Notes: generated by a model from the letters alone, not told the origin. 64,000 bases of DNA from Saccharomonospora xinjiangensis XJ-54 (GCF_000258175.1 NZ_JH636049.1:1572982-1636981), one strand, 5' to 3'; numbered from the stretch's first letter, positions 8,076 through 17,671 are shown. Made by a program: numbers and translations.

Positions 8076-9233
8076 CGACCCTGCGGAGTGACGGTGACCC
8101 GGATCCGGCAAACCGTTGCTCACGTTATGCGCATGGCTGGTCCAGACTGCCCTCGCCGCCGATTCCCACGTGAACTCCGCCGCGCGCCGCAGCCCTTCGG
8201 CGACGAGTTTCGCGGCCAGAACGCTGTCGGTGAGGACCCGCCGCAGCCCTGCGGCAAGAGCGTGCGCGTCCCCTCGGGGGACCACCAGCGCCGCGCCTGC
8301 CGACACCTCGGCCAGCGCGGGATCGTCGCTGTGGACAACGGGAACGCCTGTGGCCATCGCTTCCAGCACGGGCAGCCCGAAGCCCTCGGCGAGGCTCGGC
8401 ACGGCCACGACGCTCGCGCCGCGCAACACGGTCGCGAGTTCAGCGTCGGAGATCCGCCCGAGCACGCGGACCTCCTCGCCGGTGAGCCCGTGCGCTTCGG
8501 CGATGCGCACCGGGTCGAGACCGCCCCAGCCCGGCTGGCCCGCGAGCACCAGCGGCACGTCGGCGGAGGGCTCGCCCGACCGCGCGAGCGCGGCGACGGC
8601 CTCGACGAGCACGCCGATTCCCTTGCGCGGTTCCACCGTGCCCACGGCGAGCACGTAGCGGGCGGGCAGGCCCGCGACGGGCACGGGCTGGCCGAGGTCG
8701 GTGACACCGTGACCGGCGACGCGGGTGGGCGCGAGTACGGGAACCCTGCGCGCCAGGTCACGCGCGACCGCCTCGGTGGGCACCACGAGGGTGTGCGCGC
8801 GCCGGGCGGCCCTGGCGATCATGCGCCGGTGCCAGCTCGCCCCCCTCGGCGTGAGGGTTTCCGGGTGGGAGAAGGCGACGGTGTCATGCACGGTCACCGA
8901 CAGCGTGCGCCCACGAGGTGCCCTCGGCGGGGCCAGCGGCGTCGGCGCGTGGACGGCGTCGCCACCCGGCCACAGTGCGAGCGGGGGAATCCCCGGTATC
9001 CCGGCCTCCCACACCGCCGTCAGCGCCCTCGGAGGTAAGGGCAGCACCCGTGGCCCGGCGACGCCTTCGACGCGCGCCGCCTCCACGTCGGCGTGCCGGG
9101 CCACGACGCTCGACACCCTCCAGCCCCGCGGCGCTGTGGCCGCCAGCGCGCGCAGCAGTTGCGCGGTGTAGCGGCCGGTGCCGCCGGGTACGGGAGCGAG
9201 CAGTTGCTCGGCGACGACGACCAGTTCCGGCAC
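8073..9233 (-). CDS. GT4 family glycosyltransferase
   Basis: A 386-residue GT-B enzyme related to the gene at 6915. Motifs: PVPGGTGRYTAQLLRALA near the N-terminus, AVGTVEPRKGIGVLVEAV (about 194-211), and VPSLAEGFGLPVLEAMATG (about 276-294) with the two conserved Glu of EX7E. It probably extends the same surface glycan. The start is GTG 9233 with no ribosome binding site; CAGAAT about 7 bases upstream is a possible -10 for a leaderless mRNA. Only 40 bases separate it from the divergent GT2 gene, so their promoters overlap. Confidence 0.87.
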   Translation of the reverse strand: MPELVVVAEQLLAPVPGGTGRYTAQLLRALAATAPRGWRVSSVVARHADVEAARVEGVAGPRVLPLPPRALTAVWEAGIPGIPPLALWPGGDAVHAPTPLAPPRAPRGRTLSVTVHDTVAFSHPETLTPRGASWHRRMIARAARRAHTLVVPTEAVARDLARRVPVLAPTRVAGHGVTDLGQPVPVAGLPARYVLAVGTVEPRKGIGVLVEAVAALARSGEPSADVPLVLAGQPGWGGLDPVRIAEAHGLTGEEVRVLGRISDAELATVLRGASVVAVPSLAEGFGLPVLEAMATGVPVVHSDDPALAEVSAGAALVVPRGDAHALAAGLRRVLTDSVLAAKLVAEGLRRAAEFTWESAARAVWTSHAHNVSNGLPDPGHRHSAGS

Positions 9234-9261
9234 GCGGTCATTCTGCCGCCGTCACGCGGGC

Positions 9262-9267
9262 TATCCT
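9262..9267 (+). promoter_or_regulatory. Leaderless -10 (TATCCT) for the GT2 gene at 9274
   Basis: TATCCT lies 6 bases upstream of GTG 9274, giving transcription start at or beside the start codon. It lies within the 40-base divergent spacer shared with the GT4 gene at 9233. Confidence 0.5.
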
Positions 9268-9273
9268 GCGCCG

Positions 9274-10254
9274 GTGCCCACCAGCGCCGCCGACACCGCG
9301 TCGAGGGGCCCCGCCGCCACCACCACCGTCGTCGTGGTCACCTGGCGCGGGGCCGACCACATCACCGGCTGCCTCGACGGCCTCGCCGCACAGGAACGTC
9401 CACATCGGACTCTGGTGGTGGACAACGCGTCCGACGACGGCACGGCGGCCCTGCTGGCGCGGCACCCCAGCAAGCCGCACGTGCTGCGCCTGCCCCGCAA
9501 CACGGGCTACGCGGGCGGTATCGCGGCGGCCCTGCCCCACGTGACCACGCCGCTGATGGCATGGCTCAACGACGACGCCGTCCCGGCCCCGGGCTGGCTG
9601 GGGACGCTGGAGGACACGCTGCTCGCCGACCCACGGCTCGCCGCCGTCGGCTCGCTGCTGCGGCACACCGGCGGCAGGGTCGCCTCCGCGGGCGTCCGCC
9701 TCACCCCCGACGGGCACGGCGCCGACCTCACCGCACCCGGCCGCGCCTTCGGCTTCTGCGGTGGCGCGGTCCTGCTTCGCACCGGCGTGCTGCGCTCGAT
9801 CGGCGGCGTGCCGTCCGGGTTCTTCTGCTACTACGAAGACACCGACACGGCATGGCGGCTCCGGCTCGCCGGGTATGACATCGCCGTCGCCCACGACGCC
9901 GTCGTCGTCCACCGCCAGGGTGCCAGCTCGCGCCCCGGCTCCCCCGCGTTCCACCGCTGGAACGAACGCAACCGCCTGCTGATGCTGCTGCGGTGCGCAC
10001 CGGCAAGGGTGGCGGCGGAGCAACTGGCCCGGTTCGCGGCGCTCACCGCCGTGCTGCCGCTGCGCCGTGTCCTCGCCTGGCGCGACGGCGGCACGGCGGT
10101 GCCCAGAGCCGCGAACTTCCGCGTCTCGTCGCGCTGCCGGGTGCTGGCCGAGGTCGCCCTGCGGCTGCCCTCGGCGCTGCGGCAACGCGCGGAGGTGCGG
10201 CGACGGAGCGTGGCGGGCCGAGGGGACGTCTGGCGACGGTGGGCAGGGCAGTAG
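9274..10254 (+). CDS. GT2 family glycosyltransferase (WbbL/GlfT-like)
   Basis: A 326-residue GT-A enzyme: VVVVTWRGADHITGCLDGL (about 14-32), VVDNASDDGTAAL, NTGYAGGIAAAL, a DXD-like WLNDDAVPAPGW (about 93-104), and YYEDTDTAWRLRLAGYDI (about 183-200), matching the rhamnosyl/galactofuranosyl transferase group. It needs a dTDP- or UDP-sugar; the linked rml genes make dTDP-rhamnose the likely donor, which is an inference. GTG 9274 is the start because TATCCT lies just upstream and the family's N-terminus begins there. It is followed closely by the fused GT2-GT4 gene. Confidence 0.85.
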   Translation: MPTSAADTASRGPAATTTVVVVTWRGADHITGCLDGLAAQERPHRTLVVDNASDDGTAALLARHPSKPHVLRLPRNTGYAGGIAAALPHVTTPLMAWLNDDAVPAPGWLGTLEDTLLADPRLAAVGSLLRHTGGRVASAGVRLTPDGHGADLTAPGRAFGFCGGAVLLRTGVLRSIGGVPSGFFCYYEDTDTAWRLRLAGYDIAVAHDAVVVHRQGASSRPGSPAFHRWNERNRLLMLLRCAPARVAAEQLARFAALTAVLPLRRVLAWRDGGTAVPRAANFRVSSRCRVLAEVALRLPSALRQRAEVRRRSVAGRGDVWRRWAGQ

Positions 10255-10257
10255 TCT
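10252..10257 (+). promoter_or_regulatory. Putative -10 (TAGTCT) overlapping the GT2 stop codon
   Basis: TAGTCT includes the TAG stop of the preceding gene (10252-10254). It would give a leader of about 18 bases that contains AAGGAG before GTG 10282. Confidence 0.35.
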
Positions 10258-10281
10258 TTGCGCGGGCGGGAAGGAGCTTTC

Positions 10282-12828
10282 GTGTTGGCCCAGGGGGATA
10301 CGGCGCCGCACGCGCGGACGGCCGAATGGACGGCACAGCCACTCGTCTCGGTCGTGGTGGTGAACTACCGGGGCGCGGACGACACGATCGCGTGCCTGCG
10401 CGCGCTGGCCGCACTCGACCGGCAGAGGCTGGAGATCATCTGCGTCGATAACGCCTCGCCGGGCGACGACGCCGACCGCATCAGGGCCGCCGTGCCCGCC
10501 GCGCGGGTGATCGCCTCCGACCGCAATCTCGGCTTCGCGGGAGGCTGCAACCTCGGCGCGAGCCACGCCGAGGGCACGGTGCTGGCCTTCCTCAACAACG
10601 ACGCGAGGCCGCACCCGCGCTGGATCGACGCCGCCGTGGAGGTCCTGCGCGCCGACCCGGCCGTCGGCGCCGTGGCGAGCAAGGTGCTCGACCTCGACGG
10701 CGAGCGCGCCGACTTCGTGGACGGCGGCCTGACGTGGTTCGGCATGGGCTACAAGCGGCATACCGACACCCCGATCGCCGATCTCCCTGACTCCGAGCAC
10801 GACACCGCCAAGGACGTGCTGTTCGCCACCGGTTCGGCCATGTTCGTGCGCGCGAACGTGTTCGCGGAGCTGGGCGGGTTCGACGACGACTTCTTCATGT
10901 TCTACGAGGACGTCGATCTCGGCTGGCGGCTCAACCTGCGTGGCTGGCGGGTGCGCTACGTGCCCGGCTCCATCGCCTACCACCGCCACCACGGCACGAT
11001 GTCCGCAGTGGACAGTCCGGACAGCGGCCGGGAGACGTTCCTGCTGGAACGCAACGCGCTCTGCGCCCTCTACAAGAACCTCTCCGACGAGACGCTGGCG
11101 ACGGTGCTGCCTGCCGCGCTGGCACTGGCCGTGCGGCGGGCCACCGCGCGGGGCGACCTCGACCCGCAGGCGTTCGATCTCGCCTGCCACGCGGGCCCTC
11201 CCGAGACGACTCCCGTTCCGGTGTCGCGAAGCTCGCTGGCCGGTGTGCTGGCCATCGATGCATTCGTCGAGCGCCTTCCCGCTCTCCAGCGCGCGAGGGC
11301 AGAGGAGCAGGCCAAGCGCGTGCGCACCGACGCCGACCTGCTGCCGCTGCTGCGCAAGGCACTCGAACCCGCCTACCCGCTGCCGCGGTACCTCGCCGCG
11401 CACGACATCCTCACCGAGGTCTTCGGCATCGAGCGGGCGTTCGGCGCGCGGCGCAAGGTCTGCGTCATCACTGGCGACACGCTCACCAGCCGGATGGCGG
11501 GCCCCGCCATCCGCGCGTGGAACATCGCCTCCGTGCTGTCGGCCGAGCACGACGTCCGCCTCGTGAGCGTGAACCCGGTCGTCGATCCGCCGAAGGCACC
11601 CTTCGCCGTCACCGGATCGACACGGCGCGACCTCGCAGGCCACGTCGGGTGGGCGGACATCGTGATCCTGCAAGGCCACGTCCTCGAACTGGCACCGTCG
11701 CTCAAGCAGGAGTACGCGCACAAGATCGTCGTCTGCGACGTCTACGACCCCATGCACCTCGAACTCCTCGAACAGGGCAAGGACGCTCCGGACGACCGCC
11801 GTGAGGCCGACCTCGCCGGGGTCACCCGAGTCCTCGACGCCCAACTGGAACGCGGCGACTTCTTCCTGTGTGCCTCCGAGCGGCAGCGGCATCTGTGGCT
11901 GGGGCATCTCACCGCGCTCGGCAGGCTGTCTCCCCAGCTCTACGACGCCGACCCCACGACCCGGTCGCTGCTCGCCGTGGTGCCGTTCGGCCTTCCGCCC
12001 GAGCCGCCCCGCCGCACGGGCCCCGGACTGCGCTCCACCCTCGGTCTCGCCGACGACGACAGGGTGGTGCTGTGGGCAGGCGGCGTCTACAGCTGGTTCG
12101 ACCCGCTGACCCTCGTGCGTGCCTTCGGAACACTCCGCGAGGAGCACCCCGACGCGCGGCTGGTCTTCCTCGGCATGAAACACCCGAACCCCGAGGTCGG
12201 CGAGATGGACATCGCCGAGCGCACGCGGAGGCTGTCCGAGGAACTCGGGCTCACCGGCAAGCACGTGTTCTTCAACGAGCAGTGGGTTCCCTACGACGAG
12301 CGGCAGAACTGGCTGCTCGACGCCGACTGCGGGGTCACAACCCACTACGAGCACGTCGAGACGATGTTCGCGTTCCGCACCAGGGTGCTCGACTACCTGT
12401 GGACGGGCCTTCCCATCGTCACCACCGACGGCGACGCGCTCGCCGACCTCGTGCGCGAGGAACGACTCGGCGTGGTCGTGCCCGCGCAGGACCACAAGGC
12501 ACTGGCCGAGGCGCTGGAGCGTTGCCTCTACGACACCGAGTTCGCCGCCGCCTGTCGCGACCGCATGGTGGCCGTGGCGGAACGGTTCACGTGGCCCAAC
12601 GTGCTTCGCCCGCTCGTGGAGTTCTGCCGCGACCCCCACCCCGCCGCGGACCGCCTTCCCGGCGCCGGTCACCTCGCACCCGCACCGCCGCTGGGGAGAA
12701 TCGAATCGGTGCGCCGCGACCTCGACCTCATCAGGACCTACCTCGCCGACGGCGGGCCTGCGGAACTCGCCCGCCGTGTCGCGGGCCGGGTGAGGAAGCT
12801 GGCTCTGCGGGGAGCACGCCGTGGCTAG
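10282..12828 (+). CDS. Two-domain glycosyltransferase, GT2 fused to GT4
   Basis: An 848-residue fusion. The N-terminal GT2 domain (about 20-275) has VSVVVVNYRGADDTIACL, VDNASPGDDADR, FLNNDARPHPRW and MFYEDVDLGWRLNLRGWRV. A helical linker follows, then a GT4-like domain (about 395-800) with KVCVITGDTLTSRMAGPAIR, VLWAGGVYSWFDPLTLVRAF and VLDYLWTGLPIVTTDGDALA. Such proteins add two sugars in succession to O-antigen-like or rhamnan polymers. GTG 10282 follows AAGGAG at five bases. The stop overlaps the next GT4 start (GTGGCTAG), so they are translationally coupled. Donor sugars are unknown. Confidence 0.87.
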   Translation: MLAQGDTAPHARTAEWTAQPLVSVVVVNYRGADDTIACLRALAALDRQRLEIICVDNASPGDDADRIRAAVPAARVIASDRNLGFAGGCNLGASHAEGTVLAFLNNDARPHPRWIDAAVEVLRADPAVGAVASKVLDLDGERADFVDGGLTWFGMGYKRHTDTPIADLPDSEHDTAKDVLFATGSAMFVRANVFAELGGFDDDFFMFYEDVDLGWRLNLRGWRVRYVPGSIAYHRHHGTMSAVDSPDSGRETFLLERNALCALYKNLSDETLATVLPAALALAVRRATARGDLDPQAFDLACHAGPPETTPVPVSRSSLAGVLAIDAFVERLPALQRARAEEQAKRVRTDADLLPLLRKALEPAYPLPRYLAAHDILTEVFGIERAFGARRKVCVITGDTLTSRMAGPAIRAWNIASVLSAEHDVRLVSVNPVVDPPKAPFAVTGSTRRDLAGHVGWADIVILQGHVLELAPSLKQEYAHKIVVCDVYDPMHLELLEQGKDAPDDRREADLAGVTRVLDAQLERGDFFLCASERQRHLWLGHLTALGRLSPQLYDADPTTRSLLAVVPFGLPPEPPRRTGPGLRSTLGLADDDRVVLWAGGVYSWFDPLTLVRAFGTLREEHPDARLVFLGMKHPNPEVGEMDIAERTRRLSEELGLTGKHVFFNEQWVPYDERQNWLLDADCGVTTHYEHVETMFAFRTRVLDYLWTGLPIVTTDGDALADLVREERLGVVVPAQDHKALAEALERCLYDTEFAAACRDRMVAVAERFTWPNVLRPLVEFCRDPHPAADRLPGAGHLAPAPPLGRIESVRRDLDLIRTYLADGGPAELARRVAGRVRKLALRGARRG

Positions 12829-13906
12829 GCAGCGGCTTCGGGTGCTGCTCGACGGCACCCCGCTGCTCGGCCACCGCACCGGAATCGGGCGCTACACGGC
12901 CTCGCTGTCCGAGGCGCTCGCCTCCACGTCCGATGTGGACACCCGCGCCGTCGCCTTCACTCTGCGGGGCTGGCGCGGGCTTCGTTCGGTACTGCCGCAC
13001 GGCGTCAAGGCGAGGGGCCTGCCCGTCGCGGCGCGGCTGCTGCGAGCGAGCTGGCTCACCTCGAACTTCCCTCCCGTCGAGATGTTCGCCGGACTGGCCG
13101 ACGTGGTGCACGGCACCAACTTCGTGCTGCCGGCCACGCTGCGCGCGGCCCGCGTGCTCACCATCCACGACTTGGCCTTCCTCGACGCCCCTGAGGAACT
13201 CGCGCCGAGCGACCGGCAGCTTCCCATCCTGGTACGCCGGGGTGCCGTGGCCGCCGACGTCATCTGCACGCCGACTGCCGCTGTCGCGGACTCGGTCGCC
13301 GAACGCCTCGGCATCGACCGGGAAAAGATCGAGGTCACCCCGCTCGGGGTGGACGCGGGCTGGTTCACCGGAAGGCCACCCACCCCGCAGAAACGCAGGC
13401 AGCTCGGGCTCGACGGCGAATACCTCCTCTTCGCGGGAGCCGCGGGACCGCGCAAGGGACTCGACTGGCTCCTTCGAGCCCACGAGGCGGCCCCCGACCT
13501 CCCACCGCTCGTGTTCGCGGGCCCCGGCCGCTTCCCACACACCTCGCGCACGACACACATCGGATACCTGTCCGATGTGGACTTGCAGCGCGTCGTCGCG
13601 GGCGCGTCGGCGCTCGTGCTGCCTTCACGGGACGAGGGTTTCGGGCTTCCCGTCCTCGAAGCGATGGCGTGCGACGTGCCCGTCGTGTGCACCGACGTCC
13701 CGACCTTGCGCGAGGTATCGGGCGGACTCGCCAACCTCGTGCCCTACGGCGAGGTGGACGCGCTTACCGAAGCCCTGCGGAAGGCCGTCGCGGAGCCCCA
13801 CGTCGCCTCGGCTTCGGCGATCCGCAGAGCACACGCGGCGGCATTCACCTGGCGCCGGTGCGCGGAAACGACATTGGCGGCCTACCGCAGGGCCGTGGAG
13901 TCCTGA
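12821..13906 (+). CDS. GT4 family glycosyltransferase
   Basis: A 361-residue GT-B enzyme: LLGHRTGIGRYTASLSEAL (about 15-33), HDLAFLDAPEELAPSDRQL (about 115-133, shared with mannosyl/rhamnosyl transferases), FAGAAGPRKGLDWLL (about 204-218) and LPSRDEGFGLPVLEAMACD (about 267-285). GTG 12821 overlaps the end of the fused GT gene by 8 bases, so they act in the same pathway. The 3' end overlaps the convergent rmlD gene by 25 bases. Confidence 0.88.
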   Translation: MARQRLRVLLDGTPLLGHRTGIGRYTASLSEALASTSDVDTRAVAFTLRGWRGLRSVLPHGVKARGLPVAARLLRASWLTSNFPPVEMFAGLADVVHGTNFVLPATLRAARVLTIHDLAFLDAPEELAPSDRQLPILVRRGAVAADVICTPTAAVADSVAERLGIDREKIEVTPLGVDAGWFTGRPPTPQKRRQLGLDGEYLLFAGAAGPRKGLDWLLRAHEAAPDLPPLVFAGPGRFPHTSRTTHIGYLSDVDLQRVVAGASALVLPSRDEGFGLPVLEAMACDVPVVCTDVPTLREVSGGLANLVPYGEVDALTEALRKAVAEPHVASASAIRRAHAAAFTWRRCAETTLAAYRRAVES

Positions 13907-14823
13907 GCACGCACGTCGGCGAAGAACGCCGTGAGCGCCTCGCGCCACGGCCGCAGTGGAGTCAGCCCAGCCCCGATCCACGCGTCGTTGGACAGCACCG
14001 AGTACGCGGGGCGAGGGGCGGGCCGGGGGAACTCCTCGGTCGTGCACGGCCGCACCCGCTCCGGGTCGGCGCCGAGTTCGGCGAACACCGCGCGCGCGAG
14101 GCCACACCATGTGGTCTGCCCCGCGTTGGTGCAGTGCAGCACCGTGGCCTCAGGCCCCCGTCCCTCGGCGATCCGTCCCGCGAGCTCCAGCAGGCCGGCC
14201 GCGAGATCGGCCGTGTACGTCGGGCTGCCGACTTGATCGTCCACAACGGACAAATTGTCGCGCTGAGCCTCCAGATTGATCATCGTCTTCACGAAGTTGC
14301 GGCCCGACGTGCCGTACAGCCACGACGTACGCACCACCCACGCGTACGCACCGGACCCCAGGACGGCGTCCTCGCCTGCCGCCTTCGTCCGGCCGTAGGC
14401 GCTGCGCGGCCCCAGCGCGTCACCGGGCTCGTACGGCCGGTCGGCCTCACCGGAGAACACGTAGTCCGTTGACACGTGCACCAGGGGCACGCCACGCGAC
14501 GAACACACGGCGGCGAGCATCCTCGGCCCGTCCGCGTTCACCGCGAACGCCGCCTCCTCGTTGCCCTCCGCGTCGTCCACGGCGGTATAGGCGGCGGCGT
14601 TGATCACCACGGCACGCCTGCCTGCCTGCGCCGCGCCGGTGGCGAGGTCGGCGACCGCCTCCACCACGGCACCGGGCTCGGTGACGTCGAGGTCGGCCGA
14701 ACCCGGCGCGATCACCTCGACACGCTCGCCGAGTGCGTCGGCTGCCGCCACCAGGTCACGGCCGAGCTGTCCGCCGCCTCCCGGCACCAGCACCGCAAGA
14801 CCGGCTCCGTCCGATCGGCTCAT
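13882..14823 (-). CDS. rmlD: dTDP-4-dehydrorhamnose reductase
   Basis: A 313-residue extended SDR that reduces dTDP-4-dehydrorhamnose to dTDP-L-rhamnose with NAD(P)H. The cofactor loop PGGGGQLGRDL is at about 14-24, HVSTDYVFSG at 116-125, and the catalytic pair in SAYGRTKAAGE is Tyr143 and Lys147. The C-terminus with LRPWREALTAFF is typical. ATG 14823 follows GGAGGG at proper distance. It is 80 bases downstream of rmlB on the same strand; the other two rml genes (A and C) are not in the window. Confidence 0.93.
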   Translation of the reverse strand: MSRSDGAGLAVLVPGGGGQLGRDLVAAADALGERVEVIAPGSADLDVTEPGAVVEAVADLATGAAQAGRRAVVINAAAYTAVDDAEGNEEAAFAVNADGPRMLAAVCSSRGVPLVHVSTDYVFSGEADRPYEPGDALGPRSAYGRTKAAGEDAVLGSGAYAWVVRTSWLYGTSGRNFVKTMINLEAQRDNLSVVDDQVGSPTYTADLAAGLLELAGRIAEGRGPEATVLHCTNAGQTTWCGLARAVFAELGADPERVRPCTTEEFPRPAPRPAYSVLSNDAWIGAGLTPLRPWREALTAFFADVRAQDSTALR

Positions 14824-14903
14824 CGCCACCCTCCGCCTTCTCTCGGTCGGCCGCTCCCCCTTCGCCGACTCACCTTCGTCTCGCGGCCACCGGCGAGTCC
14901 GGC

Positions 14904-15896
14904 TCACCGCGCGGCCAGTGCGGCGCGTTCCTTGAGCGGCTCCCACCACTGCCGGTTCTCCGCGTACCAGCGCACAGTGTCGGCGAGACCCGCCTTGAAG
15001 TCCACCTCCGGGCGGTATCCGAGTTCGCGGCTGATCTTCGTGATGTCCACCGAGTAGCGGCGGTCGTGCCCTAACCGGTCCTCGACCCGCTCCACCATCT
15101 CCCAGCCGACACCGACGGCGGCGAGCAGCCGCTCCGTGAGCTCCCTGTTGGTCAGCTCCGTGCCGCCGCCGATGTTGTAGATCTCCCCAGGACGCCCGCC
15201 GTCGGCCACGAGCTGGATACCCCGGCAGTGATCGTCCACATGCAGCCAGTCACGGACGTTGAGCCCGTCGCCGTACAGCGGAACCGGCTTGCCGTCGAGC
15301 AAGTTGGTGACGAACAGCGGGATGACCTTCTCGGGAAACTGGTACGGACCGTAGTTGTTCGAGCACCGGGTGATACACACCGGCAGGCCGTATGTGCGGT
15401 GGAACGAACGCGCGACGAGATCCGACGACGCCTTGGAAGCCGAATACGGCGAATTGGGCTCCAGCACGTGATCCTCGGCCCACGAACCCTGCTCGATCGA
15501 CCCATACACCTCGTCGGTCGAGACGTGCACGAACCTGCCGACGCCCGCGTCCAGCGCCGCCTGCAACAGATTCTGGGTGCCGAGGACGTTGGTGAGCACG
15601 AAGTCCGACGCCCCGAGAATCGATCGGTCCACATGCGACTCAGCGGCGAAGTGCACCACGAGGTCAACACCGGCCATGACCTCGCCCACCACGGCTGGAT
15701 CACAGATGTCACCCCTGACGAACCGCAGCCGCGGACTGTCGGCGACGGGATCGAGATTGGCCCGGTTACCCGCGTACGTCAGCTTGTCGAGGACGACGAT
15801 CTCGGCGTCGCGCACTGAGGCGTACTCGCCGGAGATGGCCTGCCTCACGTAGTGCGACCCGATGAAACCCGCACCACCTGTGACCAGTACTCGCAT
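14904..15896 (-). CDS. rmlB: dTDP-glucose 4,6-dehydratase
   Basis: A 330-residue NAD-dependent extended SDR, the second step of dTDP-rhamnose synthesis. TGGAGFIGSHYV at 6-17 binds NAD; STDEVYG at 126-132 carries the catalytic Asp-Glu; Tyr151 and Lys155 lie in SPYSASKASSD; RCSNNYGPYQFPEKVIPLF matches the family. ATG 15896 follows GGGAGGA at five bases. It probably forms an operon with rmlD and diverges from the first LCP gene; CAGACT at 15927-15932 is a candidate -10. Confidence 0.96.
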   Translation of the reverse strand: MRVLVTGGAGFIGSHYVRQAISGEYASVRDAEIVVLDKLTYAGNRANLDPVADSPRLRFVRGDICDPAVVGEVMAGVDLVVHFAAESHVDRSILGASDFVLTNVLGTQNLLQAALDAGVGRFVHVSTDEVYGSIEQGSWAEDHVLEPNSPYSASKASSDLVARSFHRTYGLPVCITRCSNNYGPYQFPEKVIPLFVTNLLDGKPVPLYGDGLNVRDWLHVDDHCRGIQLVADGGRPGEIYNIGGGTELTNRELTERLLAAVGVGWEMVERVEDRLGHDRRYSVDITKISRELGYRPEVDFKAGLADTVRWYAENRQWWEPLKERAALAAR

Positions 15897-16013
15897 CGTG
15901 TCCTCCCGCGACGTGCTCCGCCTCGCAGTCTGCCACGCGCGGAGAGCGCGGCCGAACACAACGTCGAGGCAACGTTTTCGATCTCGGCGGCGTCTTGGTG
16001 TGCGAGGCGCCAG

Positions 16014-16019
16014 TACTCT
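16014..16019 (+). promoter_or_regulatory. Putative -10 (TACTCT) for the first LCP gene
   Basis: TACTCT fits TANNNT and lies 34 bases before GTG 16054; the predicted leader contains GGGAGGAG six bases before the start. Confidence 0.4.
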
Positions 16020-16053
16020 GTGCGCCGGACGACATCACTGGGAGGAGCAGCAC

Positions 16054-17628
16054 GTGACCGACGGTGCGCGGGAGCGGGTGGAAGCACCGGTGGCACGCAG
16101 GTCCCGGCTCGGCACCTTTGGCCTCGCGGGCGGCAGGGTGTTCGTGTCGCTGCTCTCCGTGGCGGTGCTCGTACTCACCTTCTACGGGTGGCAGACCCTG
16201 ACGTCGGCTCAAAACGATCTGACCACCACCGACCTCTTCGGTGACAAGGGCGACGACATCGAACCCCTCGACGGCGCCATCGACATCCTTCTCGTCGGCA
16301 TCGACAGCCGCACCGACGCGAAGGGCAACCCGCTTCCCGACGAGGTGCTCGCCAAGCTGCACGCGGGTGTCGAGAAGGGTGACCGGCAGACCGACACGAT
16401 GATCCTCGTCCACATCCCGCAGGACGGCACGAGCGCGACAGCCATCTCGTTCCCGCGCGACTCGTGGGTCGAGATCGCGGGCGGCTACGGCAGCAACCGG
16501 ATCAACAGCGCGTTCGCCTTCGCCTACAACGAGACCATGAACTCGCTGACCGCACAGGGCGAGACGGACGAGACCGCCGTACAGGAGCAGGCCAAGGTCG
16601 CGGGCCGCAAGAATCTCATCGCCACCATCGAGAACCTGCTCGGAAGGCCGGGCATGATCGACAGGTACGCCGAGGTGAACCTGGCGAGCTTCTACGAGAT
16701 CACCAAGGCCGTCGGCGGCATCGAGGTGTGCCTGAAGGAGCCTGCCAAGGAGGAGAAGTCCGGCATCGACCTTCCCGCGGGGGTGCAGACCGTCGAAGGT
16801 GTGCAGGCGCTCGCGTTCGTGCGTCAGCGGCACGGTCTGCCCGGCGGTGACTTCGATCGCATCCAGCGGCAACAGGCGTTCATGTCGGGCCTCGCCCGCA
16901 AGATGCTGTCCGGCGACATCCTGCTGAACCCGGCTCGGCTCGCCGACGTCATCGAGGCCGTGCAGAAGTCGGTCGTGCTCTCCGAGGGCTGGGACCTGCT
17001 GGAGTTCGCCAACCAGATGCGCGGGCTCTCCGGCGGGAACATCGAGTTCCACACCATTCCCGTCGTCGGTGACGCCAGGATCAACGGCGCCGCCGTCCTC
17101 CAGGTCGATCCGGTCGAGATCCAGGCATTCATCGATGAGCTCATACCCGAGGAGACCGAGGGCGATCCCCGGATGGACCCGCCTGCGGGCAAGGTGGACG
17201 GCGCCGAGACCTACGCCGTTGACATCTACAACGGAACCGGCGACGCCGCTGTGGGCGATGCCGCCCGATCTCTGCTGACAGGCAAAGGCTTCGGCGGCGA
17301 CAGCCACGCGCCGATGGACCCCATCAGCTCCACCGTCGTCTATCACGCCCTGGGCGAGCAGGCGGGAGGCGAACTGCTGCGCACGGCGCTCGGCGGCGAC
17401 TTCCCTGTGGAGGTTGACCCGGAGTTGCCCCCGGGAACGCTCGCCGTCCACCTCGGCTCCGACTTCACCATGCCGGCCAAGAGCCAGGTCATGGCCGATC
17501 CGGGCCAGGTGGAACGCCTGATCGGCACTGGCCATGCGGCGGTGCGGCAGGACGGTGGCGAGAACACCGAGACGGAGTCGTCCGAGGACGAGCCGATCAC
17601 GGCAGGTGGAGTGCCCTGCGTGAACTAA
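16054..17628 (+). CDS. LytR-CpsA-Psr (LCP) family cell-wall ligase with LytR_C domain
   Basis: A 524-residue type II membrane protein: short cytoplasmic N-terminus, one membrane helix (about 28-45), extracytoplasmic LCP domain (about 72-370) and C-terminal LytR_C domain (about 405-490). LCP signatures are DILLVGIDSRTDAKGNPLPD, QTDTMILVHIPQDG and ISFPRDSWVEI with the Arg and Asp that bind the polyprenyl pyrophosphate. Mycobacterial homologues (Rv3267) join arabinogalactan to peptidoglycan. It lies beside wbbL and rml genes as in mycobacteria. The protein ends VPCVN, as does its neighbour. Confidence 0.93.
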   Translation: MTDGARERVEAPVARRSRLGTFGLAGGRVFVSLLSVAVLVLTFYGWQTLTSAQNDLTTTDLFGDKGDDIEPLDGAIDILLVGIDSRTDAKGNPLPDEVLAKLHAGVEKGDRQTDTMILVHIPQDGTSATAISFPRDSWVEIAGGYGSNRINSAFAFAYNETMNSLTAQGETDETAVQEQAKVAGRKNLIATIENLLGRPGMIDRYAEVNLASFYEITKAVGGIEVCLKEPAKEEKSGIDLPAGVQTVEGVQALAFVRQRHGLPGGDFDRIQRQQAFMSGLARKMLSGDILLNPARLADVIEAVQKSVVLSEGWDLLEFANQMRGLSGGNIEFHTIPVVGDARINGAAVLQVDPVEIQAFIDELIPEETEGDPRMDPPAGKVDGAETYAVDIYNGTGDAAVGDAARSLLTGKGFGGDSHAPMDPISSTVVYHALGEQAGGELLRTALGGDFPVEVDPELPPGTLAVHLGSDFTMPAKSQVMADPGQVERLIGTGHAAVRQDGGENTETESSEDEPITAGGVPCVN

Positions 17629-17671
17629 GCTGATCCGCTGGCAAGCAGCAGGCGGGTGGAGGGGAGCCACC

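Noticed and set aside
9238..12879. A 1213-codon open frame on the minus strand opposite the GT2 genes
   Set aside because: It has no recognisable domain and an Arg/Gly/His-rich composition; it is the mirror of strong third-position GC bias in the real plus-strand genes.
15897..16053. Riboswitch or RNA leader between rmlB and the LCP gene
   Set aside because: I see only a -10 and a ribosome binding site on each side and no conserved RNA fold.
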